Shown: positions 1-7,171 of the stretch, piece by piece
Position numbering within the stretch: the stretch's first letter is position 1
How the letters are laid out: every line of letters begins with the position of its first letter
Assembly (NCBI GenBank): GCA_016932375.1
Contig: JAFGDA010000070.1
Coordinates: 1-20,033 of the forward strand
Direction: 5' to 3'
DNA length: 20,033 nt
From: Actinomycetota bacterium
GTDB taxonomy: Bacteria; Actinomycetota; Humimicrobiia; Humimicrobiales; Humimicrobiaceae
Notes under the pieces: model-generated
Seen by the model: the letters and a program-made list of their open reading frames with translations, nothing else
The model's database searches: none
What the model was told of the DNA's origin: nothing
Made by a program: the position numbers and the translations under genes

Positions 1-31
1 CATTGATATACAGAAAGTCAAGAATAGCGAG

Positions 32-74
32 TTTAAAGGTGTGCATTTTTAATTCTTAAAGTGTGCACTTTTAA
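32..74. repeat. Pair of ~20-bp direct repeats at left edge
   Basis: Two near-identical A/T-flanked units lie at 32-52 and 55-74. Both contain the core TTAAAG(G)TGTGCA followed by a T-run and AA, and they match at about 18 of 21 positions. The plus-strand frame at 2-52 is open and ends in TAA inside the first copy, giving a short tail (…KNSEFKGVHF), so an upstream gene may end here. Another plus-strand frame is also open, so this tail is weak evidence. Tandem repeats beside a gene end are seen at the termini of some insertion sequences (for example the IS21 family), but nothing else of such an element is visible. Confidence 0.45.
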
Positions 75-93
75 AAAGTTGCTTACATAATTT

Positions 94-996
94 TTATCTA
101 TCCCCTTCTTTATCTATCTTTCCTGTATCCCTCATATATATATTGGTGCATGGGTATGGTATTTCAATATGGGCTTCTTCAAATTTATCCTTTATACGCT
201 TTTTAAGCTGCCTTTCCATGGTCCATTGCTCTCCTGCTTCTACTTTGCAGATTATTTTAAAAATTACCGCCGAATCCCCCAGCTCGCTTACTCCTCCATC
301 CCCTAAGATAACCGGGCGTTCAAGAATTAACTTTCCATACTTTTGGTCCGAGACCATATCATCAAAAACTTCTTCAAGTACACCTGCAACCCTGTCAGTA
401 TCTTCATTGTAGCTGACAGCTATATCCACTACCGCCCTGGACCACTTCTGGGTCCTGTTGCCCAGGATAGTTATCTCCCCGTTAGGGATGTAGTGTACCG
501 TTCCCTCAAGGTCCCTTATCACCGTTGTCCTGAGATTGAATCTTTCTACGGTTCCGGTAATCGTCCCCGCAGTTACGATATCATCCACCTGGTACCACTG
601 TTCCAGCAATATAAAAATCCCATTGATAATATCCTTTATCAGGCTCTGTGCCCCGAAACCTATCACTACCCCGGCAACGCCCGCACCTGCCAGCAGGGGA
701 GTGACGCTTATTCCCAGCTGATCAGCAATAACCAGCACAGCAGCTATAAGAACTATTATGGTCACCATGTTGGATATAACACTATTAAATGTAAGTGTGC
801 GCTTTCTTAAAAGTATTTTTTCATCAGGGATTTTTTTTACAAAAAAACCGCTTAGCCGCCTTCTTGTGACAGTTATTATTATAAGTAATATAATAAGTAC
901 CGCGATGATTATAACAATATTCATCCAGTTCTCTTTAAAACTCTCTACAAGATTCCCGCTGAATATGGATGTGCCTTCTACGTTATTTGTTTCCAT
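94..996 (-). CDS. MscS-family small-conductance mechanosensitive channel
   Basis: A 300-residue integral membrane protein of the MscS family, expected to open under membrane tension and release solutes during osmotic downshock. Hydrophobic segments are seen at about residues 26-44 and 74-93. They are followed by the pore-lining Gly/Ala-rich helix at about 98-131 (PLLAGAGVAGVVIGFGAQSL). The beta domain follows, with the conserved VERFNLRTTVIRDLEGTVHYIPNGEI stretch split across about 150-174, then a cytoplasmic alpha/beta domain. Length is close to that of E. coli MscS (286). The ATG is preceded by AAGGGGG about 11 bases upstream. It lies 26 bp after the phosphatase gene on the same strand, so it is probably the last gene of the NAD-salvage transcription unit. 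Nothing in the sequence suggests a specialised (K+ or Ca2+-gated) variant. Confidence 0.93.
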   Translation of the reverse strand: METNNVEGTSIFSGNLVESFKENWMNIVIIIAVLIILLIIITVTRRRLSGFFVKKIPDEKILLRKRTLTFNSVISNMVTIIVLIAAVLVIADQLGISVTPLLAGAGVAGVVIGFGAQSLIKDIINGIFILLEQWYQVDDIVTAGTITGTVERFNLRTTVIRDLEGTVHYIPNGEITILGNRTQKWSRAVVDIAVSYNEDTDRVAGVLEEVFDDMVSDQKYGKLILERPVILGDGGVSELGDSAVIFKIICKVEAGEQWTMERQLKKRIKDKFEEAHIEIPYPCTNIYMRDTGKIDKEGDR

Positions 997-1022
997 ATGT
1001 GGTTTTTCCCCCTTAGTGTCCC

Positions 1023-1709
1023 TTACGGGCTATTGCCATTTCCCAGGCTGCCGTATATCCTTATAACCCTGTCCTCGTTTTCATCATAAACAGGGTGCAG
1101 GTGGCCCGTGAAATTAACAGCGGAAATATAAGGAAACCCCCTGTCTATTACAACAACGTTTATTGCTCCCTGCCGCTGGATTATTGACTTCCAGCGTGAG
1201 ACAGGGATTTGCAGCCAGCATACGAGCAGTGCCAGTATCACCCCTCCATGGGTAATTACAGCTACACTGCTTTCTATTTTATTTTCATTCTCTGCCACTA
1301 TATTATCCGCTTCCCGCAGAGCCCTGATTGATAACTCTTCAAAGCTTTCTCCACCCGCAGGCCTGTTATTATAAGGATCCCTGAGCCAGTTTTGATAATC
1401 CTCGTTATATTGATTATTTATTTCAGAAAATTTTAATCCTTCCCATCTGCCGAAATTCATTTCCCTTAAATCATCCCTTACTATAATCCTGTGACTTTCC
1501 CCCCGGGATATGATTTCAGCAGTATCCACTGCCCTTTTTAAGGGACTGCTGTAAATATTTGAAAAATCAACCTGTGACAGGTACTCTGCAGCAAGCTTAG
1601 CTTGCTCAATTCCGGTTCCGGTAAGTTCGGTATCCATGCCCCCCTGGTATCTTCCTTCCTTGTTCCATTCGGTCTGGCCATGTCTTATCAAAAAAAGTTT
1701 TACTCCCAT
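1023..1709 (-). CDS. Histidine phosphatase family protein (phosphoglycerate mutase-like)
   Basis: A 228-residue cytoplasmic member of the histidine phosphatase (PGM/CobC/GpmB) superfamily. The catalytic RHG motif is at residues 9-11 (LFLIRHGQTEWN) with His10 as the phospho-acceptor. Arg59 (SSPLKRA), Glu83 (LREMNFGRWEG) and His154 (VITHGG) complete the usual active site. The family includes cofactor-dependent phosphoglycerate mutases, alpha-ribazole phosphatases and broad-specificity phosphatases. The GRWEGL motif and the length fit the CobC/GpmB-like phosphatase branch rather than a glycolytic dPGM of about 250 residues, but the substrate cannot be read from the sequence. The ATG has an AAAGGA Shine-Dalgarno. 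It sits between the nicotinate phosphoribosyltransferase (61 bp upstream) and the MscS gene (26 bp downstream), all co-directional. A role in nucleotide metabolism is possible but is inference only. Confidence 0.88.
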   Translation of the reverse strand: MGVKLFLIRHGQTEWNKEGRYQGGMDTELTGTGIEQAKLAAEYLSQVDFSNIYSSPLKRAVDTAEIISRGESHRIIVRDDLREMNFGRWEGLKFSEINNQYNEDYQNWLRDPYNNRPAGGESFEELSIRALREADNIVAENENKIESSVAVITHGGVILALLVCWLQIPVSRWKSIIQRQGAINVVVIDRGFPYISAVNFTGHLHPVYDENEDRVIRIYGSLGNGNSP

Positions 1710-1770
1710 TTAATCCTTTCCGGCCTTAATCTTTTGAATAATCTTACATCAACAATAAATTTTTAAGAAT

Positions 1771-2940
1771 TTAAACTATAAGGTACCTGTACTGTTCCAT
1801 AACCCTTTTCCGTAATTCCGGTGCCGGCAAAAATTCATATTTTAACCTGCCGTCTTTTATGGCTTCCACAAAAGCGTCTTTAAGTGGCTGGCTACAGCAA
1901 GCGCATATTTGGCCGGAAATTTTTGCTTCACGGGGAACCACGATATCATTTCCACATCCTTCGCACCTTAAAACCTTTTTGGCCCCTGATTTTTTACCCC
2001 TTTTTGTAATGGGCTTTCCTTCTATTTCAACGATATCAAGTGCAAAATCAACAACTTCCGCACCTGATATTGCAGTGCCTATCCCAAAAGCATAAACAAG
2101 TTCATTCAGTTCGAGGATATCTTTTTCATCCAGTCCGCCGCTGACAATCAGTTTAACTTTTTTAAAACCCCTTAAATCAAGTTCCCACCTTATTTCCTCA
2201 AGGATTTCTTTAAAACTCCCCTTTCTTGATGAAGGGGTATCCAGCCTTATTCCAAAAAGCGACTTACCCATTCCACTGGCAACATTAATTGCTTCAAATT
2301 TCTCATCATTAAAGGTATCCACCAGCGAGATTCTTTTTACCGAAGGTTTTATAACACTGTCAAACGCTCTTGTAGCTTCAAGGGTATCCCCCATTATCAA
2401 AATAAGTGAGTGGGGTATCGTCCCCACAGCTTCCTGGCCGATCAACTGGGCCGCCATTACCGTAGAAACTCCATCGGCACCGCCTATATAGGCGCAGCGG
2501 TCCACCATCGGGCTTATCGCTGGATGAATCCTTCTTGCACCAAAGCTGTATATCAGGGCACCCGAGGCTGCTATCCTGCACCTTGCGGCCTTGGTGCTTA
2601 TTCCGCTTGCCTGGCACAAAAAACCCAGCAGTGCGGTTTCATATACCCCGAAGTCAATATACCTTCCTTTAATGGACATTACCGGTTCATGGGCACGGAA
2701 AAAGCTCCCTTCAGGCATGCAGCTTACGGATATACTATCTACTCCCTGGAGAAGTTTAAGTGACTCCTCGACTCCTGCAAGGATCCCCCACAGGTAACCA
2801 TTGGGCAAACCCCCTGCTGTAACCTCGGCCCTTACTACCGGGTTCTTACCTGCAGATTTTAAAATCTCCCGGGTCCTCTCGAAATATATATCAGTAACCC
2901 TGCCTTCTTTTATATCATTTTCGCCCGCTATGTGAAACAC
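1771..2940 (-). CDS. pncB: Nicotinate phosphoribosyltransferase, zinc-knuckle type
   Basis: A 389-residue protein of the nicotinate/quinolinate phosphoribosyltransferase family, expected to convert nicotinate plus PRPP to NaMN in Preiss-Handler NAD salvage. Seen: an N-terminal KEGRVTDIYF segment; EVTAGGLPNGY and FRAHEPVM in the N-terminal half; the substrate-pocket region YSFGARRIHP (about 132-140); and VDTFNDEKF (208-215). A late barrel segment reads LIVSGGLD (264-271). The C-terminus carries four paired cysteines, Cys326-x2-Cys329 and Cys346-x2-Cys349, a zinc-knuckle arrangement like that reported for the Thermoplasma enzyme. This makes the compact archaeal-type form likely, rather than the longer E. 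coli PncB type. The start is GTG at 2940, supported by GAGGAG about 5 bases upstream. The nicotinamidase gene lies 218 bp upstream on the same strand, which supports nicotinate as substrate. Confidence 0.9.
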   Translation of the reverse strand: MFHIAGENDIKEGRVTDIYFERTREILKSAGKNPVVRAEVTAGGLPNGYLWGILAGVEESLKLLQGVDSISVSCMPEGSFFRAHEPVMSIKGRYIDFGVYETALLGFLCQASGISTKAARCRIAASGALIYSFGARRIHPAISPMVDRCAYIGGADGVSTVMAAQLIGQEAVGTIPHSLILIMGDTLEATRAFDSVIKPSVKRISLVDTFNDEKFEAINVASGMGKSLFGIRLDTPSSRKGSFKEILEEIRWELDLRGFKKVKLIVSGGLDEKDILELNELVYAFGIGTAISGAEVVDFALDIVEIEGKPITKRGKKSGAKKVLRCEGCGNDIVVPREAKISGQICACCSQPLKDAFVEAIKDGRLKYEFLPAPELRKRVMEQYRYLIV

Positions 2941-3126
2941 AGCTTCTCCTCTATAAATAATTAATATAATTAACGGCTTTAAAAAACCTGTACCATTAAA
3001 ACCCTTAGTCCATCACCAGCCCGTTTTACCTGCTGCATGCGCTGCCCGTTACTGGCTGCAGTTAATACTAATGACCATATCTATGTCCCGGGATATTGTA
3101 TATGCTTCAAGCAAAGTCATATAAAT

Positions 3127-3143
3127 AACCTGTCATACAGGTT
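3127..3143 (-). terminator. Short perfect hairpin after the nicotinamidase gene
   Basis: AACCTGT and ACAGGTT form a perfect 7-bp inverted repeat around a 3-base loop, 15 bp past the nicotinamidase stop. Read on the minus strand it is followed by an A/T-rich tail (ATTTATAT), not a clean T-run. It could be a weak terminator or processing site between the nicotinamidase and the phosphoribosyltransferase. I see no gene in the rest of 2941-3158. Confidence 0.3.
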
Positions 3144-3158
3144 CGTGGCCTTTTTGTA

Positions 3159-3680
3159 TCATATGATATTTGCTTTCAGTACCTTTTCCATCTGTCCCAG
3201 TGCATAAAGGTGGTCATTTTGGTCAAGTGCTATTACTGCATTTTTAATAACACCTACTTTAAAACCCCTTATTACTGCATCTACCGCAGTAAAAAATACA
3301 CAGATATTGGTAACAAGACCCGTAATAATGACCTCCCCTACCCCCAGTTTTGTCATCATCTGTTCAAGCCCTGTATTATAAAAACCTGAAAATGTATTTT
3401 TCCTTACAAGTATATCGGTGCCCTGCGGTTTAAGCTCGCTTATAATCATTGACCCTTCTGTGCCACGGATCGCGTGCGGGGGGAACAAATCAAATTCAGG
3501 GTCATTTTCCTGATGGCAATCACAGAGATATATTATGGGATAACCGGAAACCCTTGCTTTCTCAATTTCCTGTTTAATTGGCCCAATAATGGATTCAGCA
3601 CCCGGTACTTCAATGGGCGCACCTTTGCCCACAAAATCATTCAACATATCTATTATTAATAATGCTTTCTTATCTGCCAT
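3159..3680 (-). CDS. pncA: Nicotinamidase-like cysteine hydrolase (isochorismatase fold)
   Basis: A 173-residue cytoplasmic isochorismatase-fold hydrolase, most likely nicotinamidase (nicotinamide to nicotinate and ammonia). The catalytic triad is visible as Asp11 (LLIIDMLNDF), Lys94 (LVRKNTFSGF) and Cys127 (GLVTNICV). The Val-Thr preceding the nucleophile region is the usual cis-peptide site. Asp54, His56 and His69 (CDCH…PPHAIRGTEG) match the metal-binding set of nicotinamidases, which isochorismatases lack; this favours PncA. Length fits compact archaeal and thermophile nicotinamidases (about 180). The ATG has an AAAGGA Shine-Dalgarno about 6 bases upstream. It is the first gene of the minus-strand run that includes nicotinate phosphoribosyltransferase, so the two would perform consecutive steps. 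It is divergent from the GerMN gene with about 174 bp between starts. Confidence 0.88.
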   Translation of the reverse strand: MADKKALLIIDMLNDFVGKGAPIEVPGAESIIGPIKQEIEKARVSGYPIIYLCDCHQENDPEFDLFPPHAIRGTEGSMIISELKPQGTDILVRKNTFSGFYNTGLEQMMTKLGVGEVIITGLVTNICVFFTAVDAVIRGFKVGVIKNAVIALDQNDHLYALGQMEKVLKANII

Positions 3681-3842
3681 ATAGTTCCTTTCCCCTTCTG
3701 CATGTTATAAAGAACCCGGGGACCTTTTTTAAAAACCAGACCGCCGGCAAAAAAATAAAAATAACGCCTTTATAAAAATAATGATACCATCTCATGTATA
3801 AATTTTGTAGAATTACATAGATACATTTAATTTACAACTATG

Positions 3843-3847
3843 GGAGG
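3843..3847 (+). promoter_or_regulatory. Shine-Dalgarno that fixes the GerMN lipoprotein start
   Basis: GGAGG lies 7 bases before the ATG at 3855. An upstream in-frame ATG at 3840 would overlap this site, so translation is taken to start at 3855. Confidence 0.8.
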
Positions 3848-3854
3848 AAACAAA

Positions 3855-4433
3855 ATGCCCTGTGGAAAAAGAGCAGAAATGAATTTTCTTTCCTGGATAT
3901 CCCAGAGAGTAAAAACCTTAACTGCTTCCCTGCTGGCCATATTATTTCTGGGGAGTTCGATAATACTTGGTTCCTGTTCGGGGAAAATACCGGTAACATT
4001 ATATTTTGCAAAGCAGGACCCGGATAACATATACCTTGTTACAGAAGTCCGCAGCATACCAGAGCCGGATAACCTTTATAAAGCAGTGGTAGAAGAACTG
4101 GTAAAAGGGCCCGGCGACGACAATCTCTATCCTACTCTTCCTTCAAATGTTAGGGTCATTTCAGTCACAATATCCGGGGAAACTGCAATTGTTGATTTTT
4201 CAAGGGAAATAATCACAAATTTTAAAGAGATACCGCACAGTTCCACGACCGAGACCCTGGCCATCTATTCCATTGTAAATACCCTTACGGAGATGGAAGA
4301 AATAAAAAAGGTTAGAATAACTGTTGAAGGCCTGGAAAGTGGAGAAATCGAAGGCATACGTGTCGAAGATTTCTGGGGACACATGGGAATATATGAAGAA
4401 TTTTTTAGAAACGAAGAAATCATAGGAGAATAG
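3855..4433 (+). CDS. GerMN-domain lipoprotein
   Basis: A 192-residue predicted lipoprotein. Basic residues at the N-terminus are followed by a hydrophobic stretch at about 22-38 and a lipobox LGSC with Cys41 as the lipidated residue, so the mature protein should be anchored on the outer face of the cytoplasmic membrane. The remainder matches the GerMN (sporulation/spore germination GerM) domain pattern: VTLYFAKQDPDNIYLVTEVRSI, then LYKAVVEELVKGP, then LPSNVRVISVTISGETAIVDFS, and TETLAIYSIVNTLTEMEEIKKVRITVEG. GerMN domains occur in GerM, in actinobacterial LpqB and in many uncharacterised lipoproteins; their biochemical role is not settled. Here it is a single-domain version. The stop is 17 bp before the first dehydratase-type gene on the same strand, so co-transcription is plausible although a functional link is unknown. 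It does not by itself prove spore formation. Confidence 0.87.
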   Translation: MPCGKRAEMNFLSWISQRVKTLTASLLAILFLGSSIILGSCSGKIPVTLYFAKQDPDNIYLVTEVRSIPEPDNLYKAVVEELVKGPGDDNLYPTLPSNVRVISVTISGETAIVDFSREIITNFKEIPHSSTTETLAIYSIVNTLTEMEEIKKVRITVEGLESGEIEGIRVEDFWGHMGIYEEFFRNEEIIGE

Positions 4434-4450
4434 ATCCCGGAAAGCAAGAA

Positions 4451-5629
4451 TTGGACACCAGTATAATAAGAGAACATAAAAGCAGGGCTATAGAAGACAG
4501 TATAAAAGAAGATACAGGAAGCCTGAAAAAGCACTTCATCAGGTCATTGTCCTGCAGCAGCAAAAAACCAAAAGTAGGCTGGCTATGCACTTATACGCCA
4601 GAAGAGCTGATAAACGCAGCGGGGTTCATACCTGTAAGGATATTCGGGAACAAAAAACTCGACAGGTCTGTAAGCTACTTCCCAACTAATTTCTGCCCCT
4701 ACCTTAAATCAGCCTGGGAGAGCATGCTTGAAAACAGCCCTGAACTTGAAGGTATAATATTTACAAGCTCCTGTGACGGAATGAGAAGGCTTTATGATAC
4801 AGCTGAAAAGTATATTACTCATACACCATCCTTCATGCTTGACGTACCCCGTATTTCAGAAAGAAGGCAGGTTGATTTTTTTACCTTAAATATAAAAAAG
4901 ATGCGGGCATTCCTTGAAAAATTAGCCGCCAGGAAAATAAGCGAAAGCCAGCTAAGGTCATCTGTGTTGCTGATTAATAAAAAAAGATTCCTTCTTTCAA
5001 GGCTTGGCAGTCTTCTTTACCAGCAGCCGGGATCTCCCGGAAGGATTGATATCATACCTTATTACATGATACTCCAGGTAGCCATGACAAGCGACCCGGA
5101 GGTTTTTACAGAGGAACTTGAAGCCTACCTTAAAATATTTGAATCTACAGGCACTTCAGGTGAACCCGGTGCCCCCTGTGGCACAAATAAAAGGCCCCCT
5201 GTAATGATAATAGGTAATTTCATAAACGAAAACAGGCTGTGGAACCTGCTTTCGGACCTTGACCTCCATCTGGCAGCAGAGGACTTATGCGTATCGAACC
5301 GTTATTTTGAAAAAGAAGTTCCGGAAGATGCCTCTGCAGACATACTGAAATCAATATCGGCAAGATATCTTACAAAACCGGCATGCATGCGCATGGCAGA
5401 CCTCGGGAGTAAATTAAATGAGATCCGCGAAAAGGCAATAAGCCAAAAAGTAAAGGGCCTGATATTCATAAGCCTTAAGTTCTGTGATAACATGCTGTAT
5501 TCTTTTCCGCTGGTAAAAAAAGAACTTACTGATCTTAAGATACCTGTCCTTTACCTTGAAATCGAATATAATAATTTTCCGGAGGGGCAGCTTAAAACCC
5601 GGCTGCAGGCCTTCCTTGAAATGCTCTGA
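4451..5629 (+). CDS. 2-hydroxyacyl-CoA dehydratase-family protein, subunit 1 (HgdB/FldC-like)
   Basis: A 392-residue cytoplasmic Fe-S protein of the HgdB/FldBC/BcrBC family. Known members bind [4Fe-4S] or double-cubane clusters and catalyse radical dehydration of 2-hydroxyacyl-CoA or reductive reactions after ATP-driven one-electron activation. Conserved features: GWLCTYTPEELINAAGFIPVRI with Cys46, NFCPYLKSAWE with Cys82, SSCDGMRRLYD with Cys108, and ISLKFCDNM with Cys345. The C-terminal family hallmark reads EGQLKTRLQAFLEML (378-392). Extra cysteines occur at 35, 243, 280 and 312. The start is TTG at 4451, 17 bp after the lipoprotein gene, with a weak GGAAAG upstream. The next Met lies beyond the conserved Cys46 block, so a later start is unlikely. 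Substrate unknown: no CoA-transferase is adjacent. Confidence 0.88.
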   Translation: MDTSIIREHKSRAIEDSIKEDTGSLKKHFIRSLSCSSKKPKVGWLCTYTPEELINAAGFIPVRIFGNKKLDRSVSYFPTNFCPYLKSAWESMLENSPELEGIIFTSSCDGMRRLYDTAEKYITHTPSFMLDVPRISERRQVDFFTLNIKKMRAFLEKLAARKISESQLRSSVLLINKKRFLLSRLGSLLYQQPGSPGRIDIIPYYMILQVAMTSDPEVFTEELEAYLKIFESTGTSGEPGAPCGTNKRPPVMIIGNFINENRLWNLLSDLDLHLAAEDLCVSNRYFEKEVPEDASADILKSISARYLTKPACMRMADLGSKLNEIREKAISQKVKGLIFISLKFCDNMLYSFPLVKKELTDLKIPVLYLEIEYNNFPEGQLKTRLQAFLEML

Positions 5630-5663
5630 TATAATATCATTACATATATTGATTGCTCATATT

Positions 5664-5684
5664 GACATCATTGATATGATGGTC
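5664..5684. promoter_or_regulatory. Inverted repeat between the two dehydratase-type genes
   Basis: CATCAT and ATGATG form a perfect 6-bp inverted repeat with a 4-base spacer (5666-5681), extended by GAC and GTC outside, with one extra G on the right. A TTGACA hexamer at 5662-5667 overlaps its left arm, but no good -10 lies at the right distance. It may be an operator or an mRNA hairpin in the 173-bp gap between the two subunit genes. Confidence 0.3.
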
Positions 5685-5802
5685 ATGAGACTACCATTGC
5701 ATTATGTGGAAAACACCGGTATATTTTTATGAATTCAGGAAATAATATTGTTAATGTAATTGATAATAATTTAAAAATTGAACCATATTTTACAGTCCCG
5801 AA

Positions 5803-7083
5803 ATGATTATAAAGGAAAGGCTTAAGACCGGTATACGGAAGAACCTCAATCAACAGTACCTGAAAAGGCTTCTTGGAATAATTGCCATGAAACCGTTGCT
5901 ACATGCTTACGGTAGCACCTTTTCTTCCATTTCAGATAAATATCTCAACATATTCAGCATTGAAAGCATAAGGGATGCTTACTGCAGTGATAGAACGGTC
6001 GGATTTGGATCGCTCTTTATCCCGTATGAATTCCTTTATTCCCTCAGGATAACCCCTTTCCTGCCCGAAGTGATGGCAGGTTTTACAGCAGGGCTCGGAC
6101 TTGCGGAACAGACACTTGCAAAAGCTTCTTCCAACTGGTATTCCCAGGATCTCTGTACATTTCACCGCAGTGCCTCCGGTGCAGTTGAAATGGACCTGTT
6201 CCCAAAACCATCATTTATATTCAGCACCAATCTTGCATGCGATGCGGCCCAGAAATCCTTTTATATCTATGCCCGCAAATATGGTATAGAAGAAAATTTC
6301 CATCTTATCGATGTCCCGTATGAGAAAGATGAAGCATCTGTGTCATACCTGGCCGGGCAGTTCAGGGAAATCGCAGAAAAGATATCATCAAAAATGGGAA
6401 CAGGGCTGGATTATGCAAGATTCAGGGAAGTAATACAACTTTCAAACAGGTTCAGGGAGCTTGCAATTGAAGTAAACCAGGTGAGAAGAAAACTGGTTGA
6501 TTACCCTCCCTACTATAACGGCCTTAATTTCATACTTCCTTTTCATGGCCTTACCGGGACAGAAAACGATGTTATCCTTTATCAGCAGATGCTCCTTGAA
6601 CTTAAAAATTTCCTGAAAGAACAGGAAAATAAAGGCGATGCCCCCGCAAGGAAAAAGCTGCTGTGGCTGCACCTTAAGCCGTACTACCGTAATGATATAT
6701 TTGATACCCTGGCGGAAGGAAACTGTAGTGTAGTATTCGAGGAGATAAACCATGTTTACTGGCCAGAGATGGATCCTTCAAGCCCTTTTGAGTCATTTGC
6801 ACGCAAGATGCTCTCGAATCCCCTTGCAGGCAGTATAAATCACCGCCTGGATGCCATCCGTACAATGGCCCGGGATTATTCCATAGACGGTGCAATACTT
6901 TTTTCGCACTGGGGTTGCAGGCACAGCAATGGCGGGGCAAGGATAATAAAGGATAGCCTGAAGGAAATGGGGATACCGGTCCTGGTCCTGGATGGGGATT
7001 GTGTTGATGCCGGAAATTCATCGGGCGGACAGATAAAAACCAGGCTTCAGGGCTTTATGGAAATTTTGAATTTTAGAAAATAG
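5803..7083 (+). CDS. 2-hydroxyacyl-CoA dehydratase-family protein, subunit 2
   Basis: A 426-residue second subunit of the same family, clearly diverged from the preceding gene. Shared landmarks are SQDLCTFHRSASGA (Cys118), FSTNLACDAAQKSF (Cys146), GAILFSHWGCRHSNGG (Cys372) and the C-terminal GGQIKTRLQGFMEIL (408-422). The block equivalent to Cys46 of subunit 1 reads FGSLFIPYEFLYSLRITPFLPEVMAG and has no cysteine. Only three cluster-ligand positions are therefore shared, while subunit 1 has four. Other cysteines are at 61, 308 and 400. The two proteins probably form a heterodimer that receives electrons from the activase encoded next. The ATG at 5803 has no clear Shine-Dalgarno and is bounded upstream by an in-frame TGA at 5779. 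A 25-codon frame (5729-5806) ends in TGA overlapping this ATG and might couple translation. Confidence 0.86.
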   Translation: MIIKERLKTGIRKNLNQQYLKRLLGIIAMKPLLHAYGSTFSSISDKYLNIFSIESIRDAYCSDRTVGFGSLFIPYEFLYSLRITPFLPEVMAGFTAGLGLAEQTLAKASSNWYSQDLCTFHRSASGAVEMDLFPKPSFIFSTNLACDAAQKSFYIYARKYGIEENFHLIDVPYEKDEASVSYLAGQFREIAEKISSKMGTGLDYARFREVIQLSNRFRELAIEVNQVRRKLVDYPPYYNGLNFILPFHGLTGTENDVILYQQMLLELKNFLKEQENKGDAPARKKLLWLHLKPYYRNDIFDTLAEGNCSVVFEEINHVYWPEMDPSSPFESFARKMLSNPLAGSINHRLDAIRTMARDYSIDGAILFSHWGCRHSNGGARIIKDSLKEMGIPVLVLDGDCVDAGNSSGGQIKTRLQGFMEILNFRK

Positions 7084-7158
7084 CGGATATATGTAAAATA
7101 TTGCGATATATTACAAACGAAAAAGCAGGATAAAACCTGATATAGCAAAATATGTTAT

Positions 7159-7165
7159 GGAAAGG
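7159..7165 (+). promoter_or_regulatory. Shine-Dalgarno that fixes the activase start
   Basis: GGAAAGG ends 6 bases before the ATG at 7172. The upstream in-frame ATG at 7157 overlaps this site and has no site of its own, so 7172 is preferred. Confidence 0.65.
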
Positions 7166-7171
7166 CTGTCT

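Noticed and set aside
343..810. Plus-strand open frame of 155 codons opposite the MscS gene
   Set aside because: It lies entirely within the well-supported MscS gene on the other strand and shows no recognisable domain.
5662..5690. TTGACA as a sigma-70 -35 box before subunit 2
   Set aside because: No acceptable -10 hexamer lies 16-18 bp downstream (ATGAGA at 17 bp), so only the inverted repeat is reported.
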